A stretch of 64,000 bases of DNA from Deltaproteobacteria bacterium (GTDB taxonomy: Bacteria > Desulfobacterota > Desulfarculia > Adiutricales > Adiutricaceae). The notes below the pieces were generated by a model. That model had not been told where the DNA came from. It did no database searches and saw only the letters and a program-made list of their open reading frames with translations. Position numbers and translations under genes: made by a program. The stretch lies in assembly GCA_031265205.1 (NCBI GenBank), contig JAISCZ010000088.1:48572-112571 (forward strand), written 5' to 3'. Positions 8,520 through 17,194 of the stretch are shown piece after piece (the first letter of the stretch is position 1; each line of letters opens with the position of its first letter).

Positions 8520-8888
8520 ATGGACAGGAATAGGCGCGCTGGCCTTATCTACATCAAGATTAACGGCATTCAGCACGAGGCTAAGGGCACTTTCACCGTC
8601 GGGACTGGCGCTCCCAAAAGGGACGCCATTATCGGCGCGGACGGCATCCATGGGTATAAGGAGACTCCGCAGGTCGCCTACATCGAGGGAGCGATTACCG
8701 ATTCCTTTGATTTGGACTCGGAATCCTTGCGTCACGTGACTAACGCGACGGTCACCTTGGAGCTGAACAACGGGAAGACGTGGATGCTTTCCGACGCGTG
8801 GTACGCCTCCGAGGGGGCGATGACCACGGACGAGAGCGAAATAGCCGTCCGCTTCGAGTCGAAGCAGCCGGCCCACGAAATTAAATAG
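8520..8888 (+). CDS. Tail tube protein (Mu gpM-like)
   Basis: A 122-residue beta-sandwich protein (KINGIQHEAKGTFTVGTGAPKRD; ITDSFDLDSESLRH; VTLELNNGKTWMLSDAWYA) matching Mu-type tail tube proteins. It forms the inner tube through which DNA passes. It starts 9 bp after the sheath stop behind AAGGAG. Tube and sheath are normally produced in equal high amounts. Confidence 0.9.
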   Translation: MDRNRRAGLIYIKINGIQHEAKGTFTVGTGAPKRDAIIGADGIHGYKETPQVAYIEGAITDSFDLDSESLRHVTNATVTLELNNGKTWMLSDAWYASEGAMTTDESEIAVRFESKQPAHEIK

Positions 8889-8899
8889 GAGAAGGTTAA

Positions 8900-9175
8900 A
8901 TGGAGATTCCATTTGTTTTTGTCCTGGACAAGCCGATCGTAATTGATGGCGCGGAGAGCGTGACAAATTTGCGCTTCAACAGGGAGCCTACGGTCAAGGA
9001 CTTATACGGTATTGACATGAAGGCGTTTAATTTGCGGGACTATATCGGCCTCGCGGGAAGGCTCTCTAATCAGCCGACGCCGATTTTGGACCTTATGTCC
9101 ATCCCTGACGGCATGCGTCTAATGAGGCTTCTCGGCGATTTTTTGTCCGATGGCCAGGAGACTGGCGATTCTTAA
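8900..9175 (+). CDS. Tail assembly chaperone, short (zero-frame) product
   Basis: A 91-residue protein in the slot of Mu gp41/lambda gpG, between tube and tape measure. It contains ESVTNLRFNREPTVKDLYGID, a pattern common in phage tail assembly chaperones. These proteins coat the tape measure protein while the tube assembles. Most ribosomes should end at the TAA at 9173-9175; a fraction shift at 9139-9145 to make the longer form described separately. Confidence 0.85.
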   Translation: MEIPFVFVLDKPIVIDGAESVTNLRFNREPTVKDLYGIDMKAFNLRDYIGLAGRLSNQPTPILDLMSIPDGMRLMRLLGDFLSDGQETGDS

Positions 9176-9306
9176 TCGGGGCGTTCGCCTATTTTTTTCA
9201 TTGGTCAATGTCCGAAATTGAGGGCATGACTCTTGCTGACGTCGATTTTTGGGCCGCGCGCTTGGCGGAGATTCTGAAGGTAACTCATGGCGAAAGGCGA
9301 ATCTAG
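8900..9306 (+). CDS. Tail assembly chaperone, -1 frameshifted long product (GpE+E'-like extension)
   Basis: Reading in zero frame to 9145 and then in the -1 frame to the TAG at 9304-9306 gives about 135 residues. The -1 frame is open from the slippery site onward and encodes AYFFHWSMSEIEGMTLADVDFWAARL, which resembles the E' extension of GpE+E' chaperones (the F-HW ... L-D---W pattern). This second part has no good start of its own. The long form normally binds the tape measure while the short part recruits tube subunits. The frameshift product overlaps the tape measure start by 20 bp. Confidence 0.85.
9139..9145 (+). promoter_or_regulatory. Programmed -1 ribosomal frameshift heptamer T TTT TTG
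   Basis: In the zero frame the codons are GAT TTT TTG, so the heptamer is phased X XXY YYZ, the form needed for simultaneous -1 slippage of both tRNAs. It lies 30 bp upstream of the zero-frame stop, within the region where the two reading frames overlap. The downstream GC-rich stretch could stimulate slippage, but no clear pseudoknot was worked out by eye. Confidence 0.85.
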
Positions 9307-11185
9307 TTTTAAGCTTTCGATAGAGGCCTTGGATAAGTTCACCAAGCCTTTTGACGGCTTCGCCAAGGTCGTCGAGAAATCGACGAAATCCGTTCGTACC
9401 TTGGGCAAAGAGCTTGACATCGTCAAGAAGAGGATTGGAGCCTCTTTAGGGTTGCCGAAGCTGAAGGGCGCTTTAACTGACGTTGGCAAATCGTTTAGCG
9501 CCGTTGGCGACCAGCTTAAAAGTTTCGCCGTCGCGATTATGGGCATCGGAGCGGCGGCGATTGGAGCCGGGGCCGGCCTTTACAAAATGGTTAGAGTTTA
9601 CTCTGACGCGATGGATGAGGCCGTCAAGAGTTCCCAGAAGGCGGGCATATCCATTTCCGCCTGGCAAGAGATGAGCTACGCCGCCGCGCTCTCGGACGTG
9701 ACGAACGAGCAGCTTATCGGCTCGTATCAGAAATTAAACCGGAATATGATAAACGCCGCCAAGGGAGGCAAAACGCAGGCGGCGGCGTTTAAGTCTTTGG
9801 GCATAACGCTAACGAATTCCAAGGGCGAGATAAAAGCGACCGATACGGTCATGATGGAGATAGCCGAGGCCTTCTCGAAGATGCCGGACGGCGCGAAAAA
9901 AACGGCCGTCGCGATGGATATTTTCGGCAAGAGCGGCGCGCAGATTATCCCTCTTTTGAACGCCGGCGAGAGTGGGCTAAAAGACCTGCGCCGGGAAGCC
10001 GAGGCGATCGGCGTTGTTTTCGGCGACGAGGACGCGCGCGCGGCCGAGGAGTTTAACGACAATATCACGCGCCTGGAGACGCGCTTGCGCGGCTTGGCTT
10101 TTGTCGTGGGACACGCTTTGTTGCCTGTCTGCGATGATATAGTTAAGTCTTTTTCGCAATGGATAGACGCCAACAAACAGTTTATAAGCACGAAGATTTT
10201 AGAATACGTGGACAAGTTTAAACAGCTGCTGCCCGTGTTTATTTCTAAGGCTAAGGGCGCTGTCGAGGCTATCAAAAATTTCGCGATCAAAGCGTGGGGT
10301 CTGTGGGAGGCGATGGGCGGCCTGAATACCCTTGTAACTACTTTAAGCGTAGTTATGGCGGGCAAATTCGTTACGGCTATTTTGGGCTGCATTGGGCCCA
10401 TCATGAAATTGAGCGCGGCCCTTATGGCGACTCCGGTTGGGTGGATTCTGCTCGCGGTTGGAGCCGTGGTTCTTATCGCTGACAAGCTTGGAATAATTGA
10501 GCCTCTTTTAACTGGCATTCAAGAAGGCTTCTCGCAGGCGTTTAACGATTTTGAGCCTCCGGATGAGCTGATGAAGTTGTTTACGGAGTTAAAGGAGAGC
10601 TTGAGAGTTATAGGGATAGATTTAGATAATCTTGGACCCACGTTTCATGAAATCGGCGCTTTTTTAGGTGGCATGTTTTTTGGCGTTTTAAATTTAGTGC
10701 TGACTGTTTTAAACGCCATCGCGGCGGCGATAAACGCCATTAATTACGCTATCGAATGGTGGATAAAGCTTATCCAGAGCCCGGAATTTGACCAGTTTGC
10801 CGATAAAGTTGGCGGGACTATGGAATCTGTCGCGAATGTGGCTCAATACATAAATCCTGTCACGGCCACGAGTAAATTATTAGACCATGTAGACCCGAAG
10901 GTTCTTATCCCTTTAGTGGGCCCGTATTTAGCCGCCCGTGACGCAATCGAGAGAGACAATTCTGCCACTTCTAACGCCATGTCAAATTCTCCGGCGTCTC
11001 CCCAAGGAAACACTATCGCTGGACTAGCCGCGGCTGGGCAAACTCAAACAAAGGTCGAGCGCTCGGAAGTCGCCTTGCATTTATTTCCTCCTCCCGGATG
11101 GGGAACGAAGATGGACGGTCCTCTTTCCGATCATGTTACCCTTTCGACTTCTCCTTCTTACTTGGGTCGTCAAAATGGCTTTTAA
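9287..11185 (+). CDS. Tail tape measure protein
   Basis: This 632-residue protein follows the chaperone frameshift gene and sets tail length. The N-terminal third is helical and coiled-coil-like (FAKVVEKSTKSVRTLGKELDIVKKRIG). Hydrophobic segments occur near residues 80-100, 345-400 and 455-480; in this family these may insert into the host membrane during DNA ejection. It is short for a tape measure, implying a short tail. Base composition drifts to more A+T in the last third. The start ATG is preceded by AAGG. The end overlaps the next gene by 11 bp. Confidence 0.88.
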   Translation: MAKGESSFKLSIEALDKFTKPFDGFAKVVEKSTKSVRTLGKELDIVKKRIGASLGLPKLKGALTDVGKSFSAVGDQLKSFAVAIMGIGAAAIGAGAGLYKMVRVYSDAMDEAVKSSQKAGISISAWQEMSYAAALSDVTNEQLIGSYQKLNRNMINAAKGGKTQAAAFKSLGITLTNSKGEIKATDTVMMEIAEAFSKMPDGAKKTAVAMDIFGKSGAQIIPLLNAGESGLKDLRREAEAIGVVFGDEDARAAEEFNDNITRLETRLRGLAFVVGHALLPVCDDIVKSFSQWIDANKQFISTKILEYVDKFKQLLPVFISKAKGAVEAIKNFAIKAWGLWEAMGGLNTLVTTLSVVMAGKFVTAILGCIGPIMKLSAALMATPVGWILLAVGAVVLIADKLGIIEPLLTGIQEGFSQAFNDFEPPDELMKLFTELKESLRVIGIDLDNLGPTFHEIGAFLGGMFFGVLNLVLTVLNAIAAAINAINYAIEWWIKLIQSPEFDQFADKVGGTMESVANVAQYINPVTATSKLLDHVDPKVLIPLVGPYLAARDAIERDNSATSNAMSNSPASPQGNTIAGLAAAGQTQTKVERSEVALHLFPPPGWGTKMDGPLSDHVTLSTSPSYLGRQNGF

Positions 11186-12458
11186 TATCATATCCAAAGC
11201 TCAAAATTTGGCGAGCGTCGCTTCTCAGGTCGGAGGGCTTTTGGGAGGCGTGGCCGGCGCGTCGTCTAAAGCGCGGAGCGCTTCTTTCCGTGGCGTTCCT
11301 TTCGGCGTTTTTGACGCGTCCGATCAAAGAGGCCGCAACGTCGCCATCCATGAGTTTCCTCTTCGGGACAAGGTCTACGTCGAGGACATGGGCCCGGCCA
11401 AAAGGACGATCAACCTTAACGCTTTTGTCCTTGGCGACGACTTCGCGAGCAAGCGAGACGCTTTAATCGGAGCCTTGGAAGAGGAAGGCCCGGGAACTTT
11501 AGTTCACCCTTGGATGGGGACTATGAACGTCGCCTTGGCGGCTCCGGCGGAGATTACCCACAACTCCGATTCCTTACGAATCGCGTTGTTTTCGCTCTCT
11601 TTCGTCGAGTGCGAGGCTCCGGAATCTCCGGGCGAGGGCCTGCATTCGCCCACGCTATCATCCATTTCGGCGGGACTCGCGAAGGTCCAGGCTTGCTTGG
11701 ATTTTGACCTAATGTTCTACCTGCGCCCGGTCGCGGAAGACGCCTTGTCTTTGGCCCATGAGTGGGCCGAAGGCCTGGAGGGTATTTTTTCCCCGATTTA
11801 CGAGGCCTTTTCCGCTTTCCCCGTCATGGCGGACACGGTAAGCGTCTTTTTAGGCCAAGCGGTAAGTCTCGGAAACTCGATTTCGTCGCTTGTAAAGGGC
11901 TTTTGGCCGGATAGGAGCTACAAAGGCTCCGGAGGCGGAACCGTCGCCATGAAGGAGGCCGGGCCCCTACTCCGGCTGTCCCTGGAGTCTCCGCCGATTC
12001 CGATTCCTTCCGGCCTGGGAACGGTCCGCTCGCAAATCGCGGCGAATAAGGCGGCCATCGCCGACTTTCAAAGGGAGATGTCGGGAGCCGAGGGTTTAGT
12101 CGCGTCCGCGTGGGCGCGCCCGTCGTCCAGCGAGGAGGCCAAGGAACTGAGGGACCTTATCCTGGAGGCGACCGACCAGATGCTGGAGAACGCGACTTCG
12201 GACGAGTTCTACCGTCATATCTCGAGGGCGCGCGATTTTAGCTTGCTGGCTTTGGCCTTGGCGGCCAAAAAAGCGCCTGACGTGGTGAAAATTGAGCTGG
12301 AGACGGTTACACCGTGTTTTCCCTTCCTTTGGCGGGAGGTCTTGCTTGACTCGGCCTCCAACGACATCGAAGGCGCTTCCGACGAGCTGATTTCGCGGAA
12401 TCGCGTCCGGCATCCCGGATTCATTCCTCCGGGAGAAGTCGAGGTCCGGCTTGTCTAG
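11175..12458 (+). CDS. DNA circulation protein, Mu gpN-like baseplate/tail protein
   Basis: The start is set at the ATG of MAFNIISK (11175), not the earlier in-frame ATG at 11133, giving 427 residues. The N-terminal domain (residues about 30-130, ASFRGVPFGVFDASDQRGRNVAIHEFPLRD) matches the DNA_circ_N domain of Mu gpN. Such proteins sit at the tail-baseplate junction, and the old name comes from a DNA-circularisation effect in Mu. The C-terminus overlaps the gpP-like gene by 8 bp. The order tape measure, gpN, gpP is as in Mu. Confidence 0.88.
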   Translation: MAFNIISKAQNLASVASQVGGLLGGVAGASSKARSASFRGVPFGVFDASDQRGRNVAIHEFPLRDKVYVEDMGPAKRTINLNAFVLGDDFASKRDALIGALEEEGPGTLVHPWMGTMNVALAAPAEITHNSDSLRIALFSLSFVECEAPESPGEGLHSPTLSSISAGLAKVQACLDFDLMFYLRPVAEDALSLAHEWAEGLEGIFSPIYEAFSAFPVMADTVSVFLGQAVSLGNSISSLVKGFWPDRSYKGSGGGTVAMKEAGPLLRLSLESPPIPIPSGLGTVRSQIAANKAAIADFQREMSGAEGLVASAWARPSSSEEAKELRDLILEATDQMLENATSDEFYRHISRARDFSLLALALAAKKAPDVVKIELETVTPCFPFLWREVLLDSASNDIEGASDELISRNRVRHPGFIPPGEVEVRLV

Positions 12459-13677
12459 CGCGGATATCATCAAAGACGATGGGAAAGCCCAGGCTCCGGC
12501 CGATGGGGCCGCGGGCGCTCTTCCGGAAGCGCGGAAGAAGGAAGAAGTAACCTTAAGGATTAACGGCGTGAATTGGGTTGGCTGGACAAGTTTTGAGGCG
12601 ACGCGCGAGATTGACTCGATTTGCGGCCAGTTCGCCTTGGGCTTGGTCGACCGCTGGATGCCCGGCATGGAGGCCTTGCCCATCGCGGCGGGGATGCCTT
12701 GCGAGGTCGTTTTAGGGGAGGGCGACCCACTGTTTAACGGCTACATCGACAAGGTGGATTTTTCCCTCGCGATGGGCAACCACGCGATCCAGATCACGGG
12801 GCGGGAGAAGGCCGAGGATTTAGTCGACTGCTCGGCGGTCCATACGCCCGGGACTTGGAAGGGGCTCAAAATCCAGGAGCTTTTAAAGGAGCTGGCCAAG
12901 CCCTTTGATATAACCATCGCCTTCAACAAGAACGTTGATTTAGGCCCGCCGTTTCCGGTTTTCAAGCTGGAAGAGGGCGAGACGGCCTTTGACGCCATGG
13001 ACCGGGCCCTGAAGCTGCGGGAGCTTTTGGTGGTTCCTTACGGCGACGGGCGGCTCGTGATTACAAAGCTTGCCGACTACCACATCAAAACGCCTTTGGT
13101 TCAGGGGGAGAATGTTTTGGAGGCCTCGGCCTCATATGACATGGCCGACCGCTTCTCGGATTACATCGTCAAGGGCCAGGCTCAGGGAACCGACACCAAC
13201 TACGGCGCTTCGGTCGCGACCGTGCGCGGGGAGGCGCGCGACGAGAGCGTGGAAAGATATCGGCCGTTTTTGGTGCGGGCCGAAAACCAGGTTGACACGG
13301 CGAGCGCCATCAAGCGGGCCAAGTGGGAGGCCACCACGCGAGCGGCGCGCTCGGTGACCCTAACGGTCAAGGTACGGGGTTGGCGGCGCGAGGGCGACTC
13401 TCTTTGGGATATCAATTATTTGGTCATGGCCAAATTGCCTTATCTCCGGATAAAGCAGGAGCTTCTAATCTCCAAGGTGACCTATTCTCTCACCTTGACC
13501 GGCGGAACGGTCGCGACCTTGGAGCTGAGGGACCCCAAGGCCTTTGATCCGGAGCCTCCGAAAAAGGACTCCAAGAGCGGAAGCTCCTCCGGAGGAACCC
13601 TCGGCGGCCCGGAGCTGCTGCAAGCTTCGGCGGACTCGGCTTGGACGGCCCACGACGAAAAAACGGGAGGCCTCTAA
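12451..13677 (+). CDS. Baseplate hub protein, Mu gpP / late-control-D-like
   Basis: Translation probably starts at the TTG at 12451, which overlaps the previous gene's stop; an in-frame ATG further down would remove family-like sequence. The 408-residue product has the hub pattern (LRINGVNWVGWTSFEATREI; PCEVVLGEGDPLFNGYID; LVDCSAVHTPGTWKGLKIQ) typical of Mu gpP (also called gp44) and of gpD-type hubs. The hub trimer links tube to spike. The C-terminus ends in a Ser/Gly-rich tail. The stop overlaps the next ATG. Confidence 0.88.
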   Translation: MSSADIIKDDGKAQAPADGAAGALPEARKKEEVTLRINGVNWVGWTSFEATREIDSICGQFALGLVDRWMPGMEALPIAAGMPCEVVLGEGDPLFNGYIDKVDFSLAMGNHAIQITGREKAEDLVDCSAVHTPGTWKGLKIQELLKELAKPFDITIAFNKNVDLGPPFPVFKLEEGETAFDAMDRALKLRELLVVPYGDGRLVITKLADYHIKTPLVQGENVLEASASYDMADRFSDYIVKGQAQGTDTNYGASVATVRGEARDESVERYRPFLVRAENQVDTASAIKRAKWEATTRAARSVTLTVKVRGWRREGDSLWDINYLVMAKLPYLRIKQELLISKVTYSLTLTGGTVATLELRDPKAFDPEPPKKDSKSGSSSGGTLGGPELLQASADSAWTAHDEKTGGL

Positions 13678-14237
13678 TGGACGGACGGGAAAAAAAGAAG
13701 CTCTATGATTTTATCCGCAACTCGGCCGCGACGAGGGTAACTCTCAATCGGACTAACGATGGCTCCAAGATGCAGGGAAGCCAGGTCACGGGCCTAAGCG
13801 GCGAGGATTTCTTGGAGGTCGAGCGCTTCCAAAATTACGGCTTTTCGAGCGTTCCGCCTGATGGGGCGGAGGGAATCGCCCTTCCGGTGGGCGGCGACCG
13901 CGGCCATTTGGTCGTGGTGGCCATCGAGGACCGCGGCGTCCGGAAGGGCGGCTTAGGCGCGGGCGACGTGGCCATCTACAACGGCAACGGGGACTACCTT
14001 CTTTTCAAGGAAGGCAACAAAACGGAGCTTAAATCCAAGGAGGTACTGTTTGATTTTGGCTCCAAAATGGACCTTAAGGCTCCAATCATCGAGATAACGG
14101 GCGACGTGAAGATTATCGGCAATCTGACGGTCACGGGGAGCGTTTCCGCGACCGGAGACATCACGGCCGGCGGGATTTCTCTCGTCAACCATACCCATCC
14201 GGGCGATTCCGGAGGAACCACGGGGAAGCCGCGCTAA
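13677..14237 (+). CDS. Baseplate spike protein, Mu gp45 / gpV-like
   Basis: From the ATG at 13677 (CTCTAATGG overlap) the product has 186 residues. The first 90 residues form the OB-like domain (YDFIRNSAATRVTLNRTNDG), and the C-terminal part shows the short repeating beta pattern of a spike helix (ITGDVKIIGNLTVTGSVSATGDITAGG). It ends with HTHPG, the His-x-His element that holds an iron at the tip of P2 and phi92-type membrane-piercing spikes. This protein pierces the outer membrane on contraction. Confidence 0.9.
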   Translation: MDGREKKKLYDFIRNSAATRVTLNRTNDGSKMQGSQVTGLSGEDFLEVERFQNYGFSSVPPDGAEGIALPVGGDRGHLVVVAIEDRGVRKGGLGAGDVAIYNGNGDYLLFKEGNKTELKSKEVLFDFGSKMDLKAPIIEITGDVKIIGNLTVTGSVSATGDITAGGISLVNHTHPGDSGGTTGKPR

Positions 14238-14722
14238 TGGATATCGCTTTAATATTTACGGAGCATGGGGATTTTGACGTGGACATCCGGGATAGGGATT
14301 TGGTTGGGGACGAGAGCCCGATTACTCCCATCACCATCAGCCTTTACACGGACCGGGCGGCCAAGCCTGACGATTCGTTGCCATCTTTTATGCCCGGGCA
14401 AAAGGTCGACCGGCGCGGCTGGTGGGGCGATTTGATACGCGACGACGGTCGCGTGTCGCCCATCGGCTCGCGGCTCTGGCTTTTGAGCCGGGAAAAGGAG
14501 CTGCGGGCGACCGTTGACCGGGCCCAAGAGTACGCCGTCGAGGCCTTGGATTGGATTAGGGCCGAGCAGGGGACTTACGCGATAGCGGCGAGCGACGGCG
14601 GTCGCGGGAGGCTTCTTTTTGAGGGCGCGGCGAAGCTCTCCGGAGCCCGGGAACGGACATCCAAGTGGACGGCCTTTATTGACGTGACCAAGCCTAGCAA
14701 AATAACGCCGATGGGAGGCTAG
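14237..14722 (+). CDS. Baseplate protein, Mu gp46-like
   Basis: A 161-residue protein with the gp46 family pattern (DIRDRDLVGDESPITPITISLYTDRAA; GWWGDLIRDDGRVSPIGSRLWLLSREKEL). Members form part of the baseplate core near the wedge. It sits between the spike and baseplate J genes as in Mu, and its start overlaps the previous stop by one base. Confidence 0.87.
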   Translation: MDIALIFTEHGDFDVDIRDRDLVGDESPITPITISLYTDRAAKPDDSLPSFMPGQKVDRRGWWGDLIRDDGRVSPIGSRLWLLSREKELRATVDRAQEYAVEALDWIRAEQGTYAIAASDGGRGRLLFEGAAKLSGARERTSKWTAFIDVTKPSKITPMGG

Positions 14723-14724
14723 AG

Positions 14725-15792
14725 ATGCCTTGGCAAAAGCCAACATTAAAAGAACTGAAGAGCGAGTGCGAGACTTCCCTCTCGGCGAGGCTTCTTGAAG
14801 GCGCGCCGCTGCGCCCGAATAGCGTCCTAAGCGTCATCGCGACGATGCACGCCGGCGGCTTAGACTTTTTGCACCGTTACCTGGCCTACATGTTTAAGCA
14901 GGTTTTCCCGACTCAGGCGGAGCTTGAATACTTGCTGGAATGGGGCAAAGTTTGGGGAGTTTACCGCAAATCGGCTAGCGCGGCTCAGGGCCAGGTGGTG
15001 GTTCGCGGCAATCAGGGGACGGCGATTATGGACAACTCTTTGGCCCTCAACTCGAAGGGCGCTCAATATCGGCTCGCCGGAGTGACCCTGACGGGCGAAA
15101 GCGCGCTTATGGATGTCGAGGCGACAACCCTTGGAGCCGTGGGCAATCTCCCCGAGGGAGCGATTTTAAGCCTCATGAGCCCGATTCCTGGCATTGAAAA
15201 TGATTTGGTCGTCGCGGGCGAAGGCTTGAGCGGCGGCGTCGACGTGGAATCCGACGAGGCCTTGCGAGGCCGGATTCTGAAGCTCATCCAGTCGCCGCCA
15301 CACGGTGGCAACAAGGCGGACTATGAGACGTGGGCTCTGTCAGTGAAAGGCGTTTCCAAGGCCCTGTGCGTCCCGACTATGAACGGAATCGGCACGGTTG
15401 GCGTCGCGGTTTGGGGCGAGCCCGAAGATCCAGTCCTCCCGCAGGTAATTTTAGACAAGGTGAAGGAGTATATCCTGACCGTGTGTCCGGTTACGGCGGG
15501 GCCCGGCCTTGACGTCTTCACTCCGGAGGTGGCGCCGGTTAATTTTAGACTGAAGGTCATTCCGGACACGCCGCAAATCAGGGAAAACGTCTTAACGGAG
15601 CTTCGCGACCTCTTCGCGGCCGAGGGCATGCCGGGAAGGGTCATTCCCCTAACTCACCTGGCCGAGGCTATTTCCTTGGCGGCTGGCGAATTCGACCATA
15701 TTTTGAGCGAGCCCTCGGCTAACGTCGAGCCCGGCTTGGATGTCTTGCCTATTTTGGGCGAAGTGGACTTTGAGGATGAAACGGTCGCCTAA
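14725..15792 (+). CDS. Baseplate J-like wedge protein, Mu gp47-like
   Basis: The 355-residue product matches the baseplate_J family, with an early RLLEGAPLRPNSVLSVIATMHAGG region, a central LAGVTLTGESALMDVEATTLGAVGNLPEGAILSL region and SPPHGGNKADYETWALSV near residue 195. The protein forms baseplate wedges that connect hub and fibres. It is followed by the gp48-like gene, which starts 17 bp inside its end. Confidence 0.92.
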   Translation: MPWQKPTLKELKSECETSLSARLLEGAPLRPNSVLSVIATMHAGGLDFLHRYLAYMFKQVFPTQAELEYLLEWGKVWGVYRKSASAAQGQVVVRGNQGTAIMDNSLALNSKGAQYRLAGVTLTGESALMDVEATTLGAVGNLPEGAILSLMSPIPGIENDLVVAGEGLSGGVDVESDEALRGRILKLIQSPPHGGNKADYETWALSVKGVSKALCVPTMNGIGTVGVAVWGEPEDPVLPQVILDKVKEYILTVCPVTAGPGLDVFTPEVAPVNFRLKVIPDTPQIRENVLTELRDLFAAEGMPGRVIPLTHLAEAISLAAGEFDHILSEPSANVEPGLDVLPILGEVDFEDETVA

Positions 15793-16453
15793 AGACTATC
15801 GGGACATGTTTTTGGCCCTTCAGCCTCTCGGCTCCGCCTGGACGAAGCGGCTTTCGTCCAGATGGGCGCGGCTGTGGGAAGCGTCCGGAGAAGGCCTCTC
15901 GCGCGTGGAGGAAGAGGTTTTACGGCTCGCGCGGGAGGCTAACCCTCTTTACGCCGACGCGAGCCTGGAAGATTGGGAGGCGGTAACCGGGCTTCCGGAC
16001 GAGTGCTCGCGGGAAGGCGAGTCGCGGGACACTCGGCGCGCGGCCGTGGTGGCGAAGCTTCAGCGCCCGGGCGGCCAGTCGATAGACTTCTTTCTGAAAT
16101 TCTTGGGCCCTTTCGGGGACAAGGTAGAGATCCAAGAAGGCTATCCGCCGTTCCAGGCTTCGGTGTCTCTCGCCTATGACCGTCTTTGGGAGTGCGCGAC
16201 CGGGGCGATGGACGACGGGAACGGCGGAACCGTGGTCGATTGGTATAGGGGCTGGTCATTTGTTTGGACGATTATTCGGACGAACCATGGGTCGCGGCGC
16301 TTCCGCGCGGGCCGCGAGCGCGCGGGCGACCCTCTGGTTATTTGGTACCTGAACAAAGATGGGACGGACCCTAACATCGAATGCCGGATAAACCAGCTCA
16401 AGCCGGCGCATACTCAGGTTGTTTTTGACTATAGGGTAGATAATGAGGGGTAA
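15776..16453 (+). CDS. Mu gp48 / gpI-like baseplate wedge protein (DUF2313-type)
   Basis: The start is placed at the ATG of MKRSPKDYRDMF (15776), giving 225 residues; the earlier in-frame ATG at 15740 would lengthen the overlap with gp47. The N-terminus (DMFLALQPLGSAWTKRL; EEEVLRLAREANPLYADASLEDWE) matches DUF2313/YmfQ-type proteins encoded next to baseplate J. These link the wedge to the tail fibre. It lies immediately before the fibre genes. Confidence 0.83.
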   Translation: MKRSPKDYRDMFLALQPLGSAWTKRLSSRWARLWEASGEGLSRVEEEVLRLAREANPLYADASLEDWEAVTGLPDECSREGESRDTRRAAVVAKLQRPGGQSIDFFLKFLGPFGDKVEIQEGYPPFQASVSLAYDRLWECATGAMDDGNGGTVVDWYRGWSFVWTIIRTNHGSRRFRAGRERAGDPLVIWYLNKDGTDPNIECRINQLKPAHTQVVFDYRVDNEG

Positions 16454-16458
16454 AAGAC

Positions 16459-17184
16459 ATGTTTCAAATTGACGGCCCGGACACGGTGTCGGCGAAGCCC
16501 ACGAAAAAGCCTCCGGAGACTATTCCGGGGTATTTTGACGGCGGAGACCCTATCGCGGGAACCAAGGCGACTATGGTTACGCGCGACTGGCTAAACACCG
16601 TCCAGGACGAGATTAAAAACGTCATCGAGGGCGCGGAAATGCAGCTGGACCGGACGAAGGACGACCAGCTTTTCGCGGCGATAAAGGCCTTGATTAACGT
16701 CACGGTCGAGGAGGCTACTCATGGCGTCGGCGGCGTGCCTACGGGAGCGATTTTCGCGTTTTACGGGACCAAGGCTCCGGAGGGGTACTTGGCTTGCGAT
16801 GGATCTTCTTTCGACGTCAACCTCTATCCGGCGCTTTACGCCGTCCTTGGCAAAGCCCTTACGCCGGATTTAAGGGGCTGCTTCATTCGTGGCGTGGGAG
16901 GCCTTTCCGGCGTTTTGGGCGCTTCGCAGGAAGACGCGGGGAGGAATTTAACGGGGTCCGCGCACTTTTCGAGAGCGGGCCAAAACTGGGGAACCAATGA
17001 AAACGGATGCTTAAAATTAGAGGTTAACGGTAGCGGAGCGCTTGGGTTAATTAATGGAGGAGCGGCTGGATATATCAACGCTACTTTATCTTTAAACGCC
17101 ACAGGCGCTTATGGAGCTTCTCACGTGGCCAATGAATTTAGGCCTAAAAATATGGCTTTGCTGTACTGCGTTAAGCACGACTAA
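16459..17184 (+). CDS. Tail fibre protein with phage tail collar domain
   Basis: The 241-residue product has two parts. Residues 1-75 (PGYFDGG, then WLNTVQDEIKNVI) form an attachment module shared with the next gene. Residues 92-150 (PTGAIFAFYGTKAPEGYLACDGSSFDVNLYPALYAVLG, then TPDLRGCFIRG) form a phage tail collar domain. The C-terminal third is richer in Ala, Gly and Asn and ends in NMALLYCVKHD, a usual fibre ending. Fibres of this type bind host surface structures. Confidence 0.85.
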   Translation: MFQIDGPDTVSAKPTKKPPETIPGYFDGGDPIAGTKATMVTRDWLNTVQDEIKNVIEGAEMQLDRTKDDQLFAAIKALINVTVEEATHGVGGVPTGAIFAFYGTKAPEGYLACDGSSFDVNLYPALYAVLGKALTPDLRGCFIRGVGGLSGVLGASQEDAGRNLTGSAHFSRAGQNWGTNENGCLKLEVNGSGALGLINGGAAGYINATLSLNATGAYGASHVANEFRPKNMALLYCVKHD

Positions 17185-17194
17185 GGAGAAATAA

